Shown here piece after piece: positions 35,461 through 46,856 of a stretch of DNA of 64,000 nt (position 1 is its first letter; each line of letters starts with the position of its first letter). Source of the stretch: Impatiens glandulifera (taxonomy: Eukaryota; Streptophyta; Magnoliopsida; Ericales; Balsaminaceae); assembly GCF_907164915.1 (NCBI RefSeq), contig NC_061862.1:31025628-31089627 (forward strand), read 5' to 3'. A program made the translations under genes and the position numbers. The notes under the pieces were generated by a model. The model did not search any database and had not been told where the DNA came from. It saw only the letters and a list, made by a program, of their open reading frames with translations.

Positions 35461-36219
35461 ATGTCTGCTGAGCTAAGAAATACTCTTATCATTGATTTTG
35501 AGGATATCAAGCATAGCGCCTACTATGACTGCATTTTTCAGCATATCATAGAATCTGGCTTGCAAGGTTTTCTCAAAGGTTCGGACACCATCCTCGTGGA
35601 GGAGGTGTGCGAATTCTACAACAACGGTCACATTCTGGATGATGGCAGCATTCGCACCATCATCGACGGTCAATTCCTCCAGTTTTCTGAGGAGGAATTC
35701 GCCACATTCTTTCACCTTCCGACCGAAGATTTCTCTGATTTTCCGACGCCGCATTTACCGGCTATGGAAACCTTCTTCAAGATCTTCTCTTCATCCTACA
35801 CTCCTATTAAGGATTTTAGGAAGAAAGAAAATCTCGCCCCTCACTACCAGCTCTTTCACGATCTGGTCCAAAGGTCTATCATAGGCCGAATGCCCAACCA
35901 GAACTACAGCCGGGAGGCATTCGATATTATGATAGCCATCATCCGCGACTCCGCCATCAACTGGGCGTCCTATCTTTTCAATAAGCTGAAGCAGCTTATG
36001 ACCGGTAAAAGAGGAAAGATCAGCTACACTCCTCAAATCACCCGGTTTCTCATGTCCAAGCGTCGCAACCTTGGAACCGGTGTTCCGGTTGGACCATCCA
36101 ACACCATCTCCATAGAAATGATACACAAATGGTTAACAAGAATTGAGGAACGGTTTCCTCAAAACACCATTGGAAAGTGGTATGAAAGGAGGTTGGAAGG
36201 AGGATGGTTCACAGAATAA
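35461..36219 (+). CDS. Copia-1 accessory ORF B, 252 aa, unknown function
   Basis: Complete ATG ORF and a diverged paralogue of ORF A: IDFEDIKH, ESGLQGFLKG, FLQFSEEEFATFFHLPTEDF, HYQLFHDLVQRSIIGR, FDIMIAIIRDSAINWASYL, then ISYTPQITRFL and a final IHKWLTRIEERF. No membrane helix or known catalytic motif. Its equivalent in Copia-2 (51791-52491) keeps the order and spacing but has a 1-nt frameshift. ORFs A and B differ in most residues but keep the same motif order, so the duplication that made them is old. Function unknown. Confidence 0.8.
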   Translation: MSAELRNTLIIDFEDIKHSAYYDCIFQHIIESGLQGFLKGSDTILVEEVCEFYNNGHILDDGSIRTIIDGQFLQFSEEEFATFFHLPTEDFSDFPTPHLPAMETFFKIFSSSYTPIKDFRKKENLAPHYQLFHDLVQRSIIGRMPNQNYSREAFDIMIAIIRDSAINWASYLFNKLKQLMTGKRGKISYTPQITRFLMSKRRNLGTGVPVGPSNTISIEMIHKWLTRIEERFPQNTIGKWYERRLEGGWFTE

Positions 36220-36245
36220 ATTTTCTTTCTTTTCGCTTTCTTTCC

Positions 36246-36278
36246 GGTTTCTGGTCATTTTGCTGTACGACCAGAACC
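36246..36278 (+). terminator. 3' hairpin after ORF B
   Basis: Stem GGTTTCTGGTC / GACCAGAACC (one unpaired base) encloses loop ATTTTGCTGTAC, 27 nt after the stop. The loop equals the ORF A loop at 11 of 12 positions, while the stem sequence differs and still pairs. Confidence 0.65.
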
Positions 36279-36568
36279 GCTCCAAATGTTAATCATTTCC
36301 CTTATCTATTAATGAAATATTTCAATTCTTAAAAAATTTCCGGTTTTCCTTTGTCTTATCATTACTTCCGGTTTTTCAAACTTAAACAAAATGTTAAAGT
36401 TAACCTAAAATTTCCGGTTAACGAAATTTCAAGTGAAACCGGTCTCTCGAGCAAAGATGAAAATTTGAAAATTTAAACCGCCCACAGTTTTACCTCTCAA
36501 AGTTTACCGCCCATCGAATTTCCGTTTTTACCGCCGAAAGTTACGGCAGTAACTTTTTGGAGGGAAAG

Positions 36569-36746
36569 TTGGCGCCAAAACATCAAATTGACGGTTCATC
36601 TTCAAAACCGCTTGGAACCGCCATCTATATAAGTTCAAATCAGCCCATTCGACACATGTGCTTTCTCTCTCTAAGATTTCCAGAACTTCAAAAGCTTTTC
36701 TCTCTCCGATCATCACATTTCCTCATCCTTTCTCTTTAAAACCATC
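36569..36746 (+). promoter_or_regulatory. Putative promoter of accessory ORF C/D with an E2F-like site
   Basis: A palindromic TTGGCGCCAAAA (36569-36580) fits the E2F consensus TTTSSCGC on the reverse strand. TATATAAG follows at 36626-36633, then a ctttctctctct leader before the ATG at 36747. The block tttggagggaaa just upstream also occurs before ORF C' in Copia-2. Confidence 0.6.
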
Positions 36747-39605
36747 ATGGATCTAGGCAAAGCTCCATTTCAATGGATGTTACAAGTAGATTTCGCAGAT
36801 ATTGACGAGCATGTTGACGATAAGAACAAGGCTGTTCTTCAACTTCTACGAGAATCTGGGTTGGAAAAGTTCCTGTCTGGTCCGTTCATAAACCATCCGG
36901 CGGCGGTGACGGAATTCTTGGCGACGGCGACGCTGTCGAAGAGGAAGATATCGGCGACCGTTAACGGGAAGGCCGTCCTCATCACCGAAGAAATTTTTGC
37001 GGAAGCACTTGGTCTGCCTAACACAGGTTCGGACCTAAAGATTGACTTAACCGAGGCAGAATCAAATGCTGCCCGGTTGGTGGTATCTTTCTCAGGTCAG
37101 GATCTGGTGATCCACAACAGCCGAAAGATCAAGCTAAAACCGGAATACAGATGGTTAGTAACCGTCATCGCCAAATCAATCCAAGGAAGGGGAGGTAATT
37201 TCGACAACCTCACAAAACTTAAACTTAGAATGCTGTTAGCTATTGTCCGCGGCGACAAGGTGGACTGGGGGTACGTCATCTACGAAGAGTTCTGTCAAAT
37301 GGTAATAAAGAAAGATGGCCGGGTGCAGGCCTATGCTATGCAAATCGTCAAAATTCTTGAGTTTCTCAAAGTGGAACTCGGTGAAGGCATACCGCTTCCG
37401 ATCTCCAACATTCTTGACTCTGAGTCAATGATCGAAAAACCGGAGAAGACGATCAAACCTAAATCCTCAAAGACTAAATCATCCAAGGGAGCTAGTTCAT
37501 CGGTTCCAGTTGAAGAAGAAACCAGACAGAAGAAACCGTCAAGAAAGGCGGTTGAGGCAGAAGTTCCACCAGAACCGAAGAGGAGGAAGAAGGTAGCTGC
37601 GAAGAAGAGTTCAAAGAAACCGGCGGACTCCGAGAAAACGCTTTCCTCGGACAATCCACCGGAAAGAACCGCAGATGTATTTCAGCCCATCCCACTCAAC
37701 ACCGTCATTCCCGTCCCCATTTCATCCCATTCTCCAAGGCAAACCGAATCTTCGGGGAGGAAGGAGAACAAGTAAGTTTCCAAGGAGGAAGCAGAGGTAA
37801 CCATTCACTCTGAAACCTCCAAGTCACCAAGTAAGCGAATTGGAGAGGTATTGGCCGATGTGGGCTTGAATACCTCAGAAGCAATCAATAATGTGGTCCA
37901 AGAGATCACAAAGGAAACCGAAGAGGACGATGTTTCAAGTCGTCGGAAGCCAGATAATCAGGTTGAAATGCCTGATCAGACAGAAGCACAACCGGTCGAT
38001 GAGACGGCCAACACAATGGAAATCACACCTCCGGCTCAGGAGGGAAATATTGAAGACCAGGAACCTTCCGGTTCCGCAGGAGGGAAGACAGTCTTGGAAG
38101 TCCAACCGGCCTCAACACCTGAAGGCTCCAATCAGGTAAACAAAGGCAAAGGCATTCTCATTGAAGAAACAACGGCAACCGGAACAGGCACGCTGCAAAT
38201 CGACCCTCAACATGAAGCCATAACCGGGGACGAGGTTCCCTACACCACAGAGCAAGAAAATGAGATCTTCGAGGAACTCATTCAAGACATGAACAAAGGT
38301 GCAAGTGATGCGCTAGCGCCATACATCTTGTGGGTGAAGCTCCGATGCGAAACCAAGTTATCCGACATGGTTCCAGGTTTAAGTGGCAACAAACAGTGGG
38401 TCAAACTCATCAAGCTAGAAGAAAGGGTACTTACTTTGGCTAACACCAACCTAATTCAACCGGCGTTTAACAAAGCTCCGGTAATCATTGAAAATGCTCG
38501 GTTACAGGCAGTTGAGAATGCGTTTCAAGGAACCCAAGGAAAGAAGCTAAACCCGATTGAAATGAGGATGGCCGAACGATTTCTTGGGGTACGAGAACAG
38601 CTGGTGCGAAATCTTGATCGTCTTGACATGCAATGGTGGAAAAGTTGCCAACGTCAATTCAACAATGCCGAGTTATATCAAAGTAAGCCATTCTTTGTAA
38701 GTGGTGAGACATCCGGAACCTCTGAAAACCTGGAACAAGAAGCCTCTCAACCGGTCAAAGCCCTGGACATAGATCAAATCAAGCAAGCGATGGCTGAAAC
38801 AGTTGACTCATGCCTTGGAAATTTTAAAGCTGTAACCGACGAAAGAATTGCAGTGGCTGAAGATAAACTGTCAAACTCTCTACAAACCATGATGGACACG
38901 ACCATGCAGACAACAGTTAAAACCATGATTGCCGAGTCCGTCAAAGCCGCAACCGCTCCATTACTGGACATGCTGCAAGCAATGGCTATTCAAATCGGGG
39001 AAATGTCCAAGGTTCAAGACACCACAACTCTGACGCAAATCGAAAAGGATGTTGAAACCGCAAAGAAACTACAAGAGGAAGAGATAGAAAGGGAACGGTT
39101 ACAGAAGGAGAGTGAAGATAAAGACTATGCGCTTGCCCAACAATGCAACGAGGAAGAGCAGACCAACGTCCAGGAACTTCCACTGGCTCAACCGTCTCAT
39201 TCCATGAATACAAGGAACAAGAAGAAGCGAAGCGCCGTTAAGAATGTGATGAAGAGAGCAGAACAGAAAACAGCCTTACCGGTCGTGATAAATGCACAAC
39301 CGCTTGATGAAGAAGAAGAAGATCCGGAGGAACTCAATCAACGGAAGAGAAGGACAACCGGAGAATCCACAGCAACTCCAAGCTTCAGACCTCCAAATGC
39401 TCCACCGCCTCCACCTCCAAAACCAGTTTGTGCCAACTTCAATCTCAAGAATAAGGGCACCGGTCACTCAAGCGTATGGGCCGGTGTGCTGATCGACGCC
39501 GAAAGACGTGATAGAGAACACAAAGCAAGGCAAGAAGAAGAAAGAAGACGGTTGGAGAAGGAGCTGGAAAAAGAGCAACACAAGGGGGGATCATCCAAGC
39601 CCTAA
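36747..39605 (+). CDS. Copia-1 accessory ORF C/D, about 952 codons with one in-frame stop
   Basis: One frame runs from the ATG at 36747 to the stop at 39605, broken only by TAA at 37773-37775; the second part has no ATG at its start. The N-terminal ~220 residues are the same domain as ORFs A and B (VDFADID, SGLEKFLSGPF, EEIFAEALGLPNTG, LKPEYRWLVTVIAKSIQGRGG, AIVRGDKVDWGYVIYEEF). Next is a Lys-rich region with EPKRRKKVAAKKSSKKP, which could be a nuclear-localisation signal. After the stop come an acidic/Thr-rich region, a globular part near 38250-38700, predicted coiled coil (~39000-39150), NAPPPPPPKP and a final charged helix (EEERRRLEKELEKEQ). No signal peptide or membrane helix. The stop could be a mutation, read-through or part of an intron boundary (caa|gtaagttt). 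Confidence 0.7.
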
Positions 39606-39799
39606 ACCTCTTTCTTTGTTTTACTTTGAACAATTATGTTTTATTCTGTTTCAGAACTTGGTTACTCTGTTCTTTCTAATAGGTTCTAACATATTTCTCT
39701 CAAAAATCATACTCATGTTTTTGAAACATATTTTTCTCAAAAATCATACTCATGCTTTTGAAACATATTTTTCTCAAAACGATCAAACTCATGTTTTTA

Positions 39800-40065
39800 A
39801 ACCGGCCATATATTACATGTTTTGAATATTTATTTTAAATAATCAAAAAGGGAGAAATTGATAGAAAAATTAAGTAGATTAATTTTTCTAAACTGGCTAC
39901 TAAGCAAATTCTGTTAAAACCGGCCATATACTACATGTTTTGAATATTTATTCTAAATAATCAAAAAGGGAGAAATTGATAGAAAAATTAAGTAGATTAA
40001 TTTTGGAACCGGCCATACATTACAATTTTTGAATATTTATTCTAAATAATCAAAAAGGGAGAAAT
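39800..40065 (+). repeat. Three polypurine-tract/LTR-start modules of Copia-1
   Basis: The module ttttgaatatttattctaaa, then caaaaagggagaaat|TGATAGAAAAATTAAG, occurs three times. TG starts lie at 39859, 39977 and 40066 (spacings 118 and 89). Only the last is followed by full LTR sequence. Confidence 0.88.
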
Positions 40066-40365
40066 TGATAGAAAAATTAAGTAGATTAATTTTGGAACCG
40101 GCCAGACAAACTAAACAGAAGTTAAACTTCATGTGCAGGTACTTCTAAAACCGTATGAACCCGTTGGGGCATCAAAAACTGGTTGCTACTACTTCAAAGA
40201 AACCAGCCTCAAGTGATCAAGTTAAAGATCAGAGGAACCGATTCTACCTTCTCAAGCAACCGGTTGACGAAGAAGAAAGATTATACTCTCCAACCGGATG
40301 ATACACTACAAGACACAAAAACCGGATGGTTCAGAACAAAAGTCAGAAGATTCAAAATTCAAGAG
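40066..40365 (+). repeat. Copia-1 3' LTR, truncated to 300 bp
   Basis: Matches the 5' LTR up to attcaagag (27469), then switches to CACTA-derived sequence at 40366. Confidence 0.9.
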
Positions 40366-42619
40366 CATCGATATGAAGTTTTTCCAAATTATCTTCTCAT
40401 ACAAATATCCCCATCAAAATCATTACGCTCCAAGTTTAGATACACTGTAGCATCGATATGAAGTTTTTCCAAATTATCTTCTTCAGTTTGTACATTAGAA
40501 CTACTATCAATCTGTACATCATTGTACATCAGCTGTAGCCATTGAGGATAACGAGGAAATTGATGCTTACGATTTCTCTAATGAAGAGGTCCAGGACAGT
40601 CTAGAAAGTCAGGAACCCAACACTTATATTCATTCATGAATATAGTGACATGGAACATAAGAGGACTCAATGACCCTCTGAAATGCAAAGAAACAAGGAG
40701 GATAATTGAGAACCAGAAGATCAATATTATGGGTATTCTTAAGACAAAATTCAAAAGCCGGAACATTGAGAAGGTTAGAAACCTGTGTATTGATAGCAGT
40801 TGGGAAATAATTCACAACTCAAATGACAAAACGGGAAGAATCTGAGTTATTTGGGATAACAAAATTGTTGAGGTTAGGGCTCTCTTTTCGAATGATCAAG
40901 CAATCCCGATGGAGGTCAAAGGAAGAATCACAGGAATCGTGTTGAATATTGCTATTGTCTATGGTAGCAACTCAAGCACTGACAGAAGACTCCTATGGAA
41001 TTCTCTTAGAAACTAGACCAGTAATGATAAATCTCGGGGTGTCCTCGGTGATTACAACATAACTAGAAACAAATCTGATTGTAGCTCAGAATCTGAAATA
41101 ACTCGGGATATGCTTGACTTTAATGACTGTATCAGAGATACGAGTTGTATCGAGCCTACCAATTTTGGGAATTTCTTCACTTAGTCTTCTACGAGAGGAA
41201 ATGAGAAAGTTAGAAGAAATAGAATTGACAGATGTCTGGTAAATGAGAACTGGATTAACCAATTTCCGATAAGTCAACTTCACGTTCTGAATCCGGGTAT
41301 ATCTAATCACTGCCCGATTAAATTGTTTTGGAAAAAGGAAGAATGGTTCAAAAAGCCCTTTAAAAATTTCAATTTCTAGATGGAAAACGACAAATTCAAG
41401 GGTATTCTTGAAAGCGTATGGTCTAAAGATGTCAGAGGATCCAACATGTACATGGTTTTTGAGAAGCTTATGCTCCTGAAGAATCATCTTCAAAGCTTTG
41501 ATAAGAAGAAGTTCAACAATATCTCCAATAGAGTTCTGGCTGCTAGAGAAGAACTAAAAGAAGTTCAGAAAAGGTTATTAAGGGATGATAGTGATGGACA
41601 ACTCAATGAAACAGAAAGGGATGCACTTGAATACTTCAGGAAGCGAAGTCAACTTGAAGAAAATTTTGTTAAACAGAAATCAAGATAGAGCTGGCTCTCG
41701 TTGGGTGAAAAAAACACAACTTTCTTCTATATAAAATACAAGGTTAGAAACATTAGAAATAATGTATACAGACTGAAGAATGATGATTGTGAATATGTTC
41801 AGGGTTAAAAGGGTGTACAAGATTTGACTATCTATTTCTATAAGCAACTTATGGGTAAAAAAGCAGCATCAAAGTCACCTGAATACCTTGTATCAGATTA
41901 TTGATAGGAAAATCTCTATAGAAGATAGTCGCGAGCTGATAAGGGTGGTCACGAGGGTTGAGGTTAAAGAAGATATGTTTAGTATTGATGTGAATAAAAT
42001 CCTGAGTTCTGATGGGTTTAATGCACAGTTCTTCAAAGACAATTGGTCGGTTGTGGGTAAAGACGTTACTGATGGGTTCTAGAGTTTTTCAAGAATAAGA
42101 AGATGTTAAAGCAATGGAATACAGCGGTCCTAACCTTGATCCCCCAAACTACGGTACCCGAGAAAGTACAAGAGTTCAGACCAATTTCCTGCTGCAATGT
42201 GATTTATAAAATAATTTCAAAAATAATTTCTAAACGATTTAAAAATGGCATAGGAAAAATTATAAATCTTAACCAATCTGCATTCATCCCCGGTAGGACA
42301 ATCTCTCATAATATTCTTCCATTGTAGAGCCTTTTAAAAGGCTACAGTAAAAAGAAAATATTACCGAGAGTGACTTTCAAAATAGATATCAAGAAAGCTT
42401 TTCACTCTAGTAGATGGGAAGCCATCTAGGACTTTCTAGTTGTTTCTTCTTTTCCTATGATTTTTATTGATTGGATTATGTAGTGCATTTCATCATCTTG
42501 CTTTGTTGTTAGCGTCAATGGAGTTCACAAATGTTATTTCAAGAGGGAAAATTGGGTAAGGCAAGGGGACCCCCTCTCTTCTTACATTTTCGTAGCTATC
42601 ATGGCGATCTTTGAGAGCA
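40366..42619 (+). pseudogene. Second copy of the CACTA/LINE segment (LINE copy 2)
   Basis: 40396-42619 repeats 24887-27110 at a constant offset of 15509 with rare substitutions. It contains the CACTA fragment to about 40529, the LINE ORF1 end, ORF2 start at 40636 and the partial RT. It carries the same Trp-to-stop and Gln-to-stop changes, so the LINE was dead before it was copied. A ~30 bp filler, catcgatatgaagtttttcc onward (40366-40395), matches 24945-24974 and marks the breakpoint. Confidence 0.92.
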
Positions 42620-45049
42620 TGTTAGATAAAATTAGATCGGTTAATAGAACTTAACAAAAACAAACTTCCTATGCAGGAACTGATAGAAAAATTAAGTAGA
42701 TTAATTTTGGAACCGGCCAGACAAACTAAACAGAAGTTAAACTTCATGTGCAGGTACTTCTAAAACCGTATGAACCGGTTGGGGCATCAAAAACTGGTTG
42801 CTACTACTTCAAAGAAACCAGCCTCAAGTGATCAAGTTAAAGATCAGAGGAACCGATTCTACCTTCTCAAGCAACCGGTTGACGAAGAAGAAAGATTATA
42901 CTCTCCAACCGGATGATACACTACAAGACACAAAAACCGGATGGTTCAGAACAAAAGTCAGAAGATTCAAAATTCAAGAGTGACGTACCATGACGGAAGA
43001 AACGTGTCTTGAAAGAATAAAAGAAGATCAGATCCGATCAGAAGCATGCGAGGAAAGCAATGATGCTTTGTTGATCCGATGCTGACAACCGGTAGTGGAT
43101 GTTCAACACGTGTCACAATCTGAAAACCGGCTATGACATCCTTTGCTCAGAGTCACCTGCATGAATGCCAGGTGTTGAGTAAGTTGAAGCGTGCAAGCAA
43201 CCTTTCTGCAAATAGGCGTGATAATGATCGACCAATCCGCAAGAAAGAGAAGAAAGTAACCGTTGGCTACTTTCAGCTATAAAAAGAAGTCGAAACGTCT
43301 TCATTCAATGTAGTTCGGAAATTGTAGTTGTGAGCATCATAAGTTCTGAAATTCATAAAGCATTAAATTCTAGAGAGATAAAGTTCTATACTGTAAAACG
43401 GTGTGTCTAAAACCGGAAGTTCCTTGTGTGTTATTGTGTTGTGTTATTGTATTACATCAAAAGTGTGAGTTTGGTGTAACCGGCGAGTAGCGAAGTTGGG
43501 CTCGACCAGAAGTGTAGTTGTAACTCTAAAGAGTTAGTGGAGATCCTTCTCATAACCTGAGAAGAAGGGGTGACGTAGGAGGGTTTGCTCCGAACATCCA
43601 TAAACAAACCTCTTGTCTCGTGTTCTTTCCTTTGCTTTCATTTCTCGCTTACTTAACCTTAACCTCAAAACCAATCATACTCCCAAAACCGGTCACTCAT
43701 ATCCATAAAATCTATTCCCTCTAAGACATCATCTAAAAGTCGCATTCGTTGCTTCAACCTGAAACAGACATTTCCGCCCTTGAACCCGGTTCAAGAGTCT
43801 GTGACAGATTGTGTAGTGCTGAGAACGGTTTTAGTCTTTAACCGGACTATCACCAAAGAGTGTTGTGTGTTGTAAGCGCCCACCCTTACCGAAACCGGAA
43901 AACACCCCGGTCCTCCAAGGGCGTCCCCGATCCTAACAGGAACAGTTAAAGAATTCAACCGGTCAAGTAACTCAACCGGTTAAGTATCTCAACCGGTCAA
44001 GCAATTCAACCGGCCAAGAACCTAACCGATCAAGAAGATAAGACCGGTCAGATAAGAAGGCCAAAATCATTGGACATTCGGTCAATCTAAAGATATGAAA
44101 AACCGGAAATCATCCGGTTAACCTAAACAACCGACCGATGCAAATAGATACTTTGAGTATCTGTTGAAGATGATACCAAAGGACAGATCCTAGTATTACC
44201 ATATTCATACAAGTCTGAGGACAATTTGCAGGCTGCAGAAGATCGTCCGACAGGATCTTTCCACTCCAGGATAAATCAGAGACGCAATCCTCCAGGTACA
44301 GGTAACTGTCCAACCGACAGTTGCCATACTAAGTAAAAGACAAACCTAGCCGGTTTGACCTATACACTGGAAGTCTAGACTGCCAGGTCTGAATCACTGA
44401 ACCTCTGCTCAACCAATCAGATTCAAGGAAATGAAATGTGACCGTTGGCACATTTCACATATAAAAGAAGGAGCTCAAGAGGAATAAATGCGGTTACCAG
44501 TCCTACCAACTACAAGCTCTAAGATTTATTACAAGTTCATCTCTCTATAAGATTTAGAGCTTAAGTGTGTATTTGAAGTGTGATTACAATTTCGGTTAAA
44601 ATTGTACGGGTGTTATCGAGCAGCAAATAAATCTCGATCGGATTGTGTTTGTGTATTCATTAGTGAATATCCTTCTCGCGGTTTGGAGAGGAAGGGGTGA
44701 CGTAGGAGTTTTATCTCCGAACATCCATAAAAAACCGTCTTGTTATTTACTTTCTGCCGGCCTTATACTCTAACCGATTCGTACTATTCTAAACTGACTT
44801 ACCGAATCCTAAACGGACCTACCATACTCCAAACCGACCTTACCCAAATCCAGTTCTGTCTATCTCGTGTGTGTGTTGCTTCAACCTTAAACAAACCACT
44901 TCCACACTTGAACTCGGTTCAAGGGTTTGTGACAATTTGTGTAGTATTGAAACCCCGGTGTCAATCTTTAACCGGATTAATCACCAACTTTGAGTGAAAC
45001 GCGCTAACCGGCCAGACCCCGGTCCGCCAGCCACGACCTATATCCTAAC
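42620..45049 (+). repeat. Copia-2 left LTR, split by a solo LTR
   Basis: Parts 42620-42680 and 43939-45049 together are about 1167 bp once one GGAAC is removed, against 1159 bp for the right LTR. Starts TGTTAGATAAAATTAG and ends TATCCTAACA. Confidence 0.9.
42681..43938 (+). repeat. Solo LTR of Copia-1, 1258 bp
   Basis: Bounded by GGAAC on both sides (42676-42680, 43939-43943). Nearly identical to the Copia-1 5' LTR. No internal sequence remains, the usual result of LTR-LTR recombination. Confidence 0.93.
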
Positions 45050-45051
45050 AA

Positions 45052-45063
45052 TTGGTATCAGAG
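45052..45063 (+). other. Copia-2 primer-binding site (tRNA-iMet)
   Basis: TGGTATCAGAGC, two bases after the LTR end. Confidence 0.9.
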
Positions 45064-45089
45064 CAGTCAGCTTCAATACTCAAGCAAGC

Positions 45090-46856
45090 ATGTCTTTCGA
45101 TAGGCCCCCAATGCTAGAAGGTGACGGCTTTGCCAACTGGAAGGTACGCATGCATTTGCACCTAATTACCATGGATGACGAGATGCAGTTCATCCTGACT
45201 GAAGGACCGGTAAAGATTGACAAAGATAGAAAGGATTGGACGACTGATGATAGGAGAAGAAACAATCTGGACAACCATGCTAGAAACCGCATTACTAACG
45301 GTTTGGACAGAAATACATTCTGTAAGGTCAGAGATTACAAAACCGCAAAGGAAACATGGGAAGCGGTGATTCAAATTCATGAGGGAAATGAAAGAACCAA
45401 GGAAAACAAGATAATGGTGGCTACCTAGAAGTTTGAAAACATCAAGATGAAACCGGGAGAAACAATGAGGGAGTATAGTGACCGGTTCACAGATGTGATA
45501 GATGATCTATCAACTCTTGAAAAGAAGTATGACAACAAGGAAATCATCATGAAAGCGTTAAGGTCTCTCCCAAGTGCATGGGATATAAAGACGATGGTAA
45601 TGAGGGAATCAAACTGTCTAAGCAAGATGAAGCTACACGATGTGTTCGAAGATCTTAAGGCATATGAGTTTGAAATGAGATCTAGGATTGAAGATGAAGT
45701 TTCTGCCTCAACCTCCACAAAAGCATTAGTCACATCCATAGAACCGGTTGCTCCTGCACCGATCAGAACCGCTGAATAGTTTACCTAGGATGCCATGGCA
45801 ATGTTTGCACAGAAGTTTGACAGATTTATGAAGAGAAGCCAACCGACAAACAACAACAACTATAACTACGGTGATAAATCTAATGTTAGATGTTATAATT
45901 GCAACTGTTTAGGACATTTCAGGTGAGAATGCAGAAAACCAAGGCGGGACGAACGGAAACCGGACGATCAGAACCACCGAAATAACTATCCACAAACCGG
46001 TGAAGGAAGTGAAGTTTAGAAAGCACTGATAGCCGATGATGGAGGAAGCCTATGGGCACACAGTGACAGTGATGACGAACTCACATGTCTCATGGCAAAC
46101 GAGGAATAGGTATTCGACTCTCCTTGTGAAGAATTTACTAAGGATGAGTTATTTAATACAATAAATGATATGATAGTAGAATATAAGAACCTATTAACAC
46201 TAATACCAACCCAACTCAACTTTAGAACCGACCCTATAGAACCAGCCATGTCCGAACTCAATATCTATAGTGTTCAATCTAACGAAACCAAGGCAACACC
46301 TGAACTATCCTCTGAGACCGAACAACTCAAGGAGTCAGTTCAAGAGTTGACCGAGGAGGAAGATGCTCGAACCTAGTATCGAATAGCCGCATGGAAAAGA
46401 TCCAGTGAAATGGTGAACATAATGTGTAGTTATAATAGACATCCCAAGTGCATGTTTGGTCTCGGATACAAAAACAACAGATCCAACAACCGGAACCACT
46501 TCGACAAAATGAGGCTCACAAAGGATAATCTTCCCTTTGTAAGCTTTGTCAAGAGTTCCTTAACCGACGATGAGGAACTAAGTGCCTCATATCCTGAAGA
46601 CGAACTAATCTATGTAGGTCCAACTGATTCTGAAAAATGGCTTCACCCTGAGAAAAGGAAAGCCAACCGGCCTAAAGGTAAGAAATCTGAACCGCATAGG
46701 ATAAACCAAAGGCCACCCCCGAGTAAGGTACTCTTAGGAAAACAGAAAGACTCCAAACCGAGTGCAGGAAAACTAGTTAAAACCCTAATCGGGAAATTCG
46801 TCCGACTTATTAAAGTCTGGATACCTAAAGGGCTAATCACCTGTGGACCCAAGTAA
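45090..46856 (+). pseudogene. Copia-2 gag, broken by stops
   Basis: ATG at 45090 gives MSFDRPPMLEGDGFANWK. The frame matches Copia-1 Gag along its length but meets TAG at 45426 (where Copia-1 has Gln), TAGs around 45777 and 45786, a TGA inside the zinc knuckle (CYNCNCLGHFR*EC) and further stops near 46018, 46107 and 46374. It ends [18 protein letters not shown], followed by TAA and MWVP as in Copia-1. Confidence 0.9.

Larger units (their letters stand above)
27172..40365 (+). mobile_element. Copia-1: Sirevirus-type LTR retrotransposon with accessory ORFs
   Basis: 5' LTR (27172-28428), primer-binding site, open gag (621 codons), open pol (1087 codons), then 6 kb with accessory ORFs A, B and C/D, repeated polypurine tracts, and a 3' LTR cut off after 300 bp by a duplication breakpoint at 40365/40366. 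The 5' flank GGAAC (27167-27171) is matched by GGAAC at 43939-43943 beyond the solo LTR. Gag, integrase and RT motifs and the post-pol coding region fit the Sirevirus lineage of Ty1/Copia. Confidence 0.9.

Noticed and set aside
34297..39605. Accessory ORFs as an envelope-like gene
   Set aside because: None of A, B or C/D shows a signal peptide or hydrophobic membrane segment, so I did not use the env label common for this position in Sireviruses.
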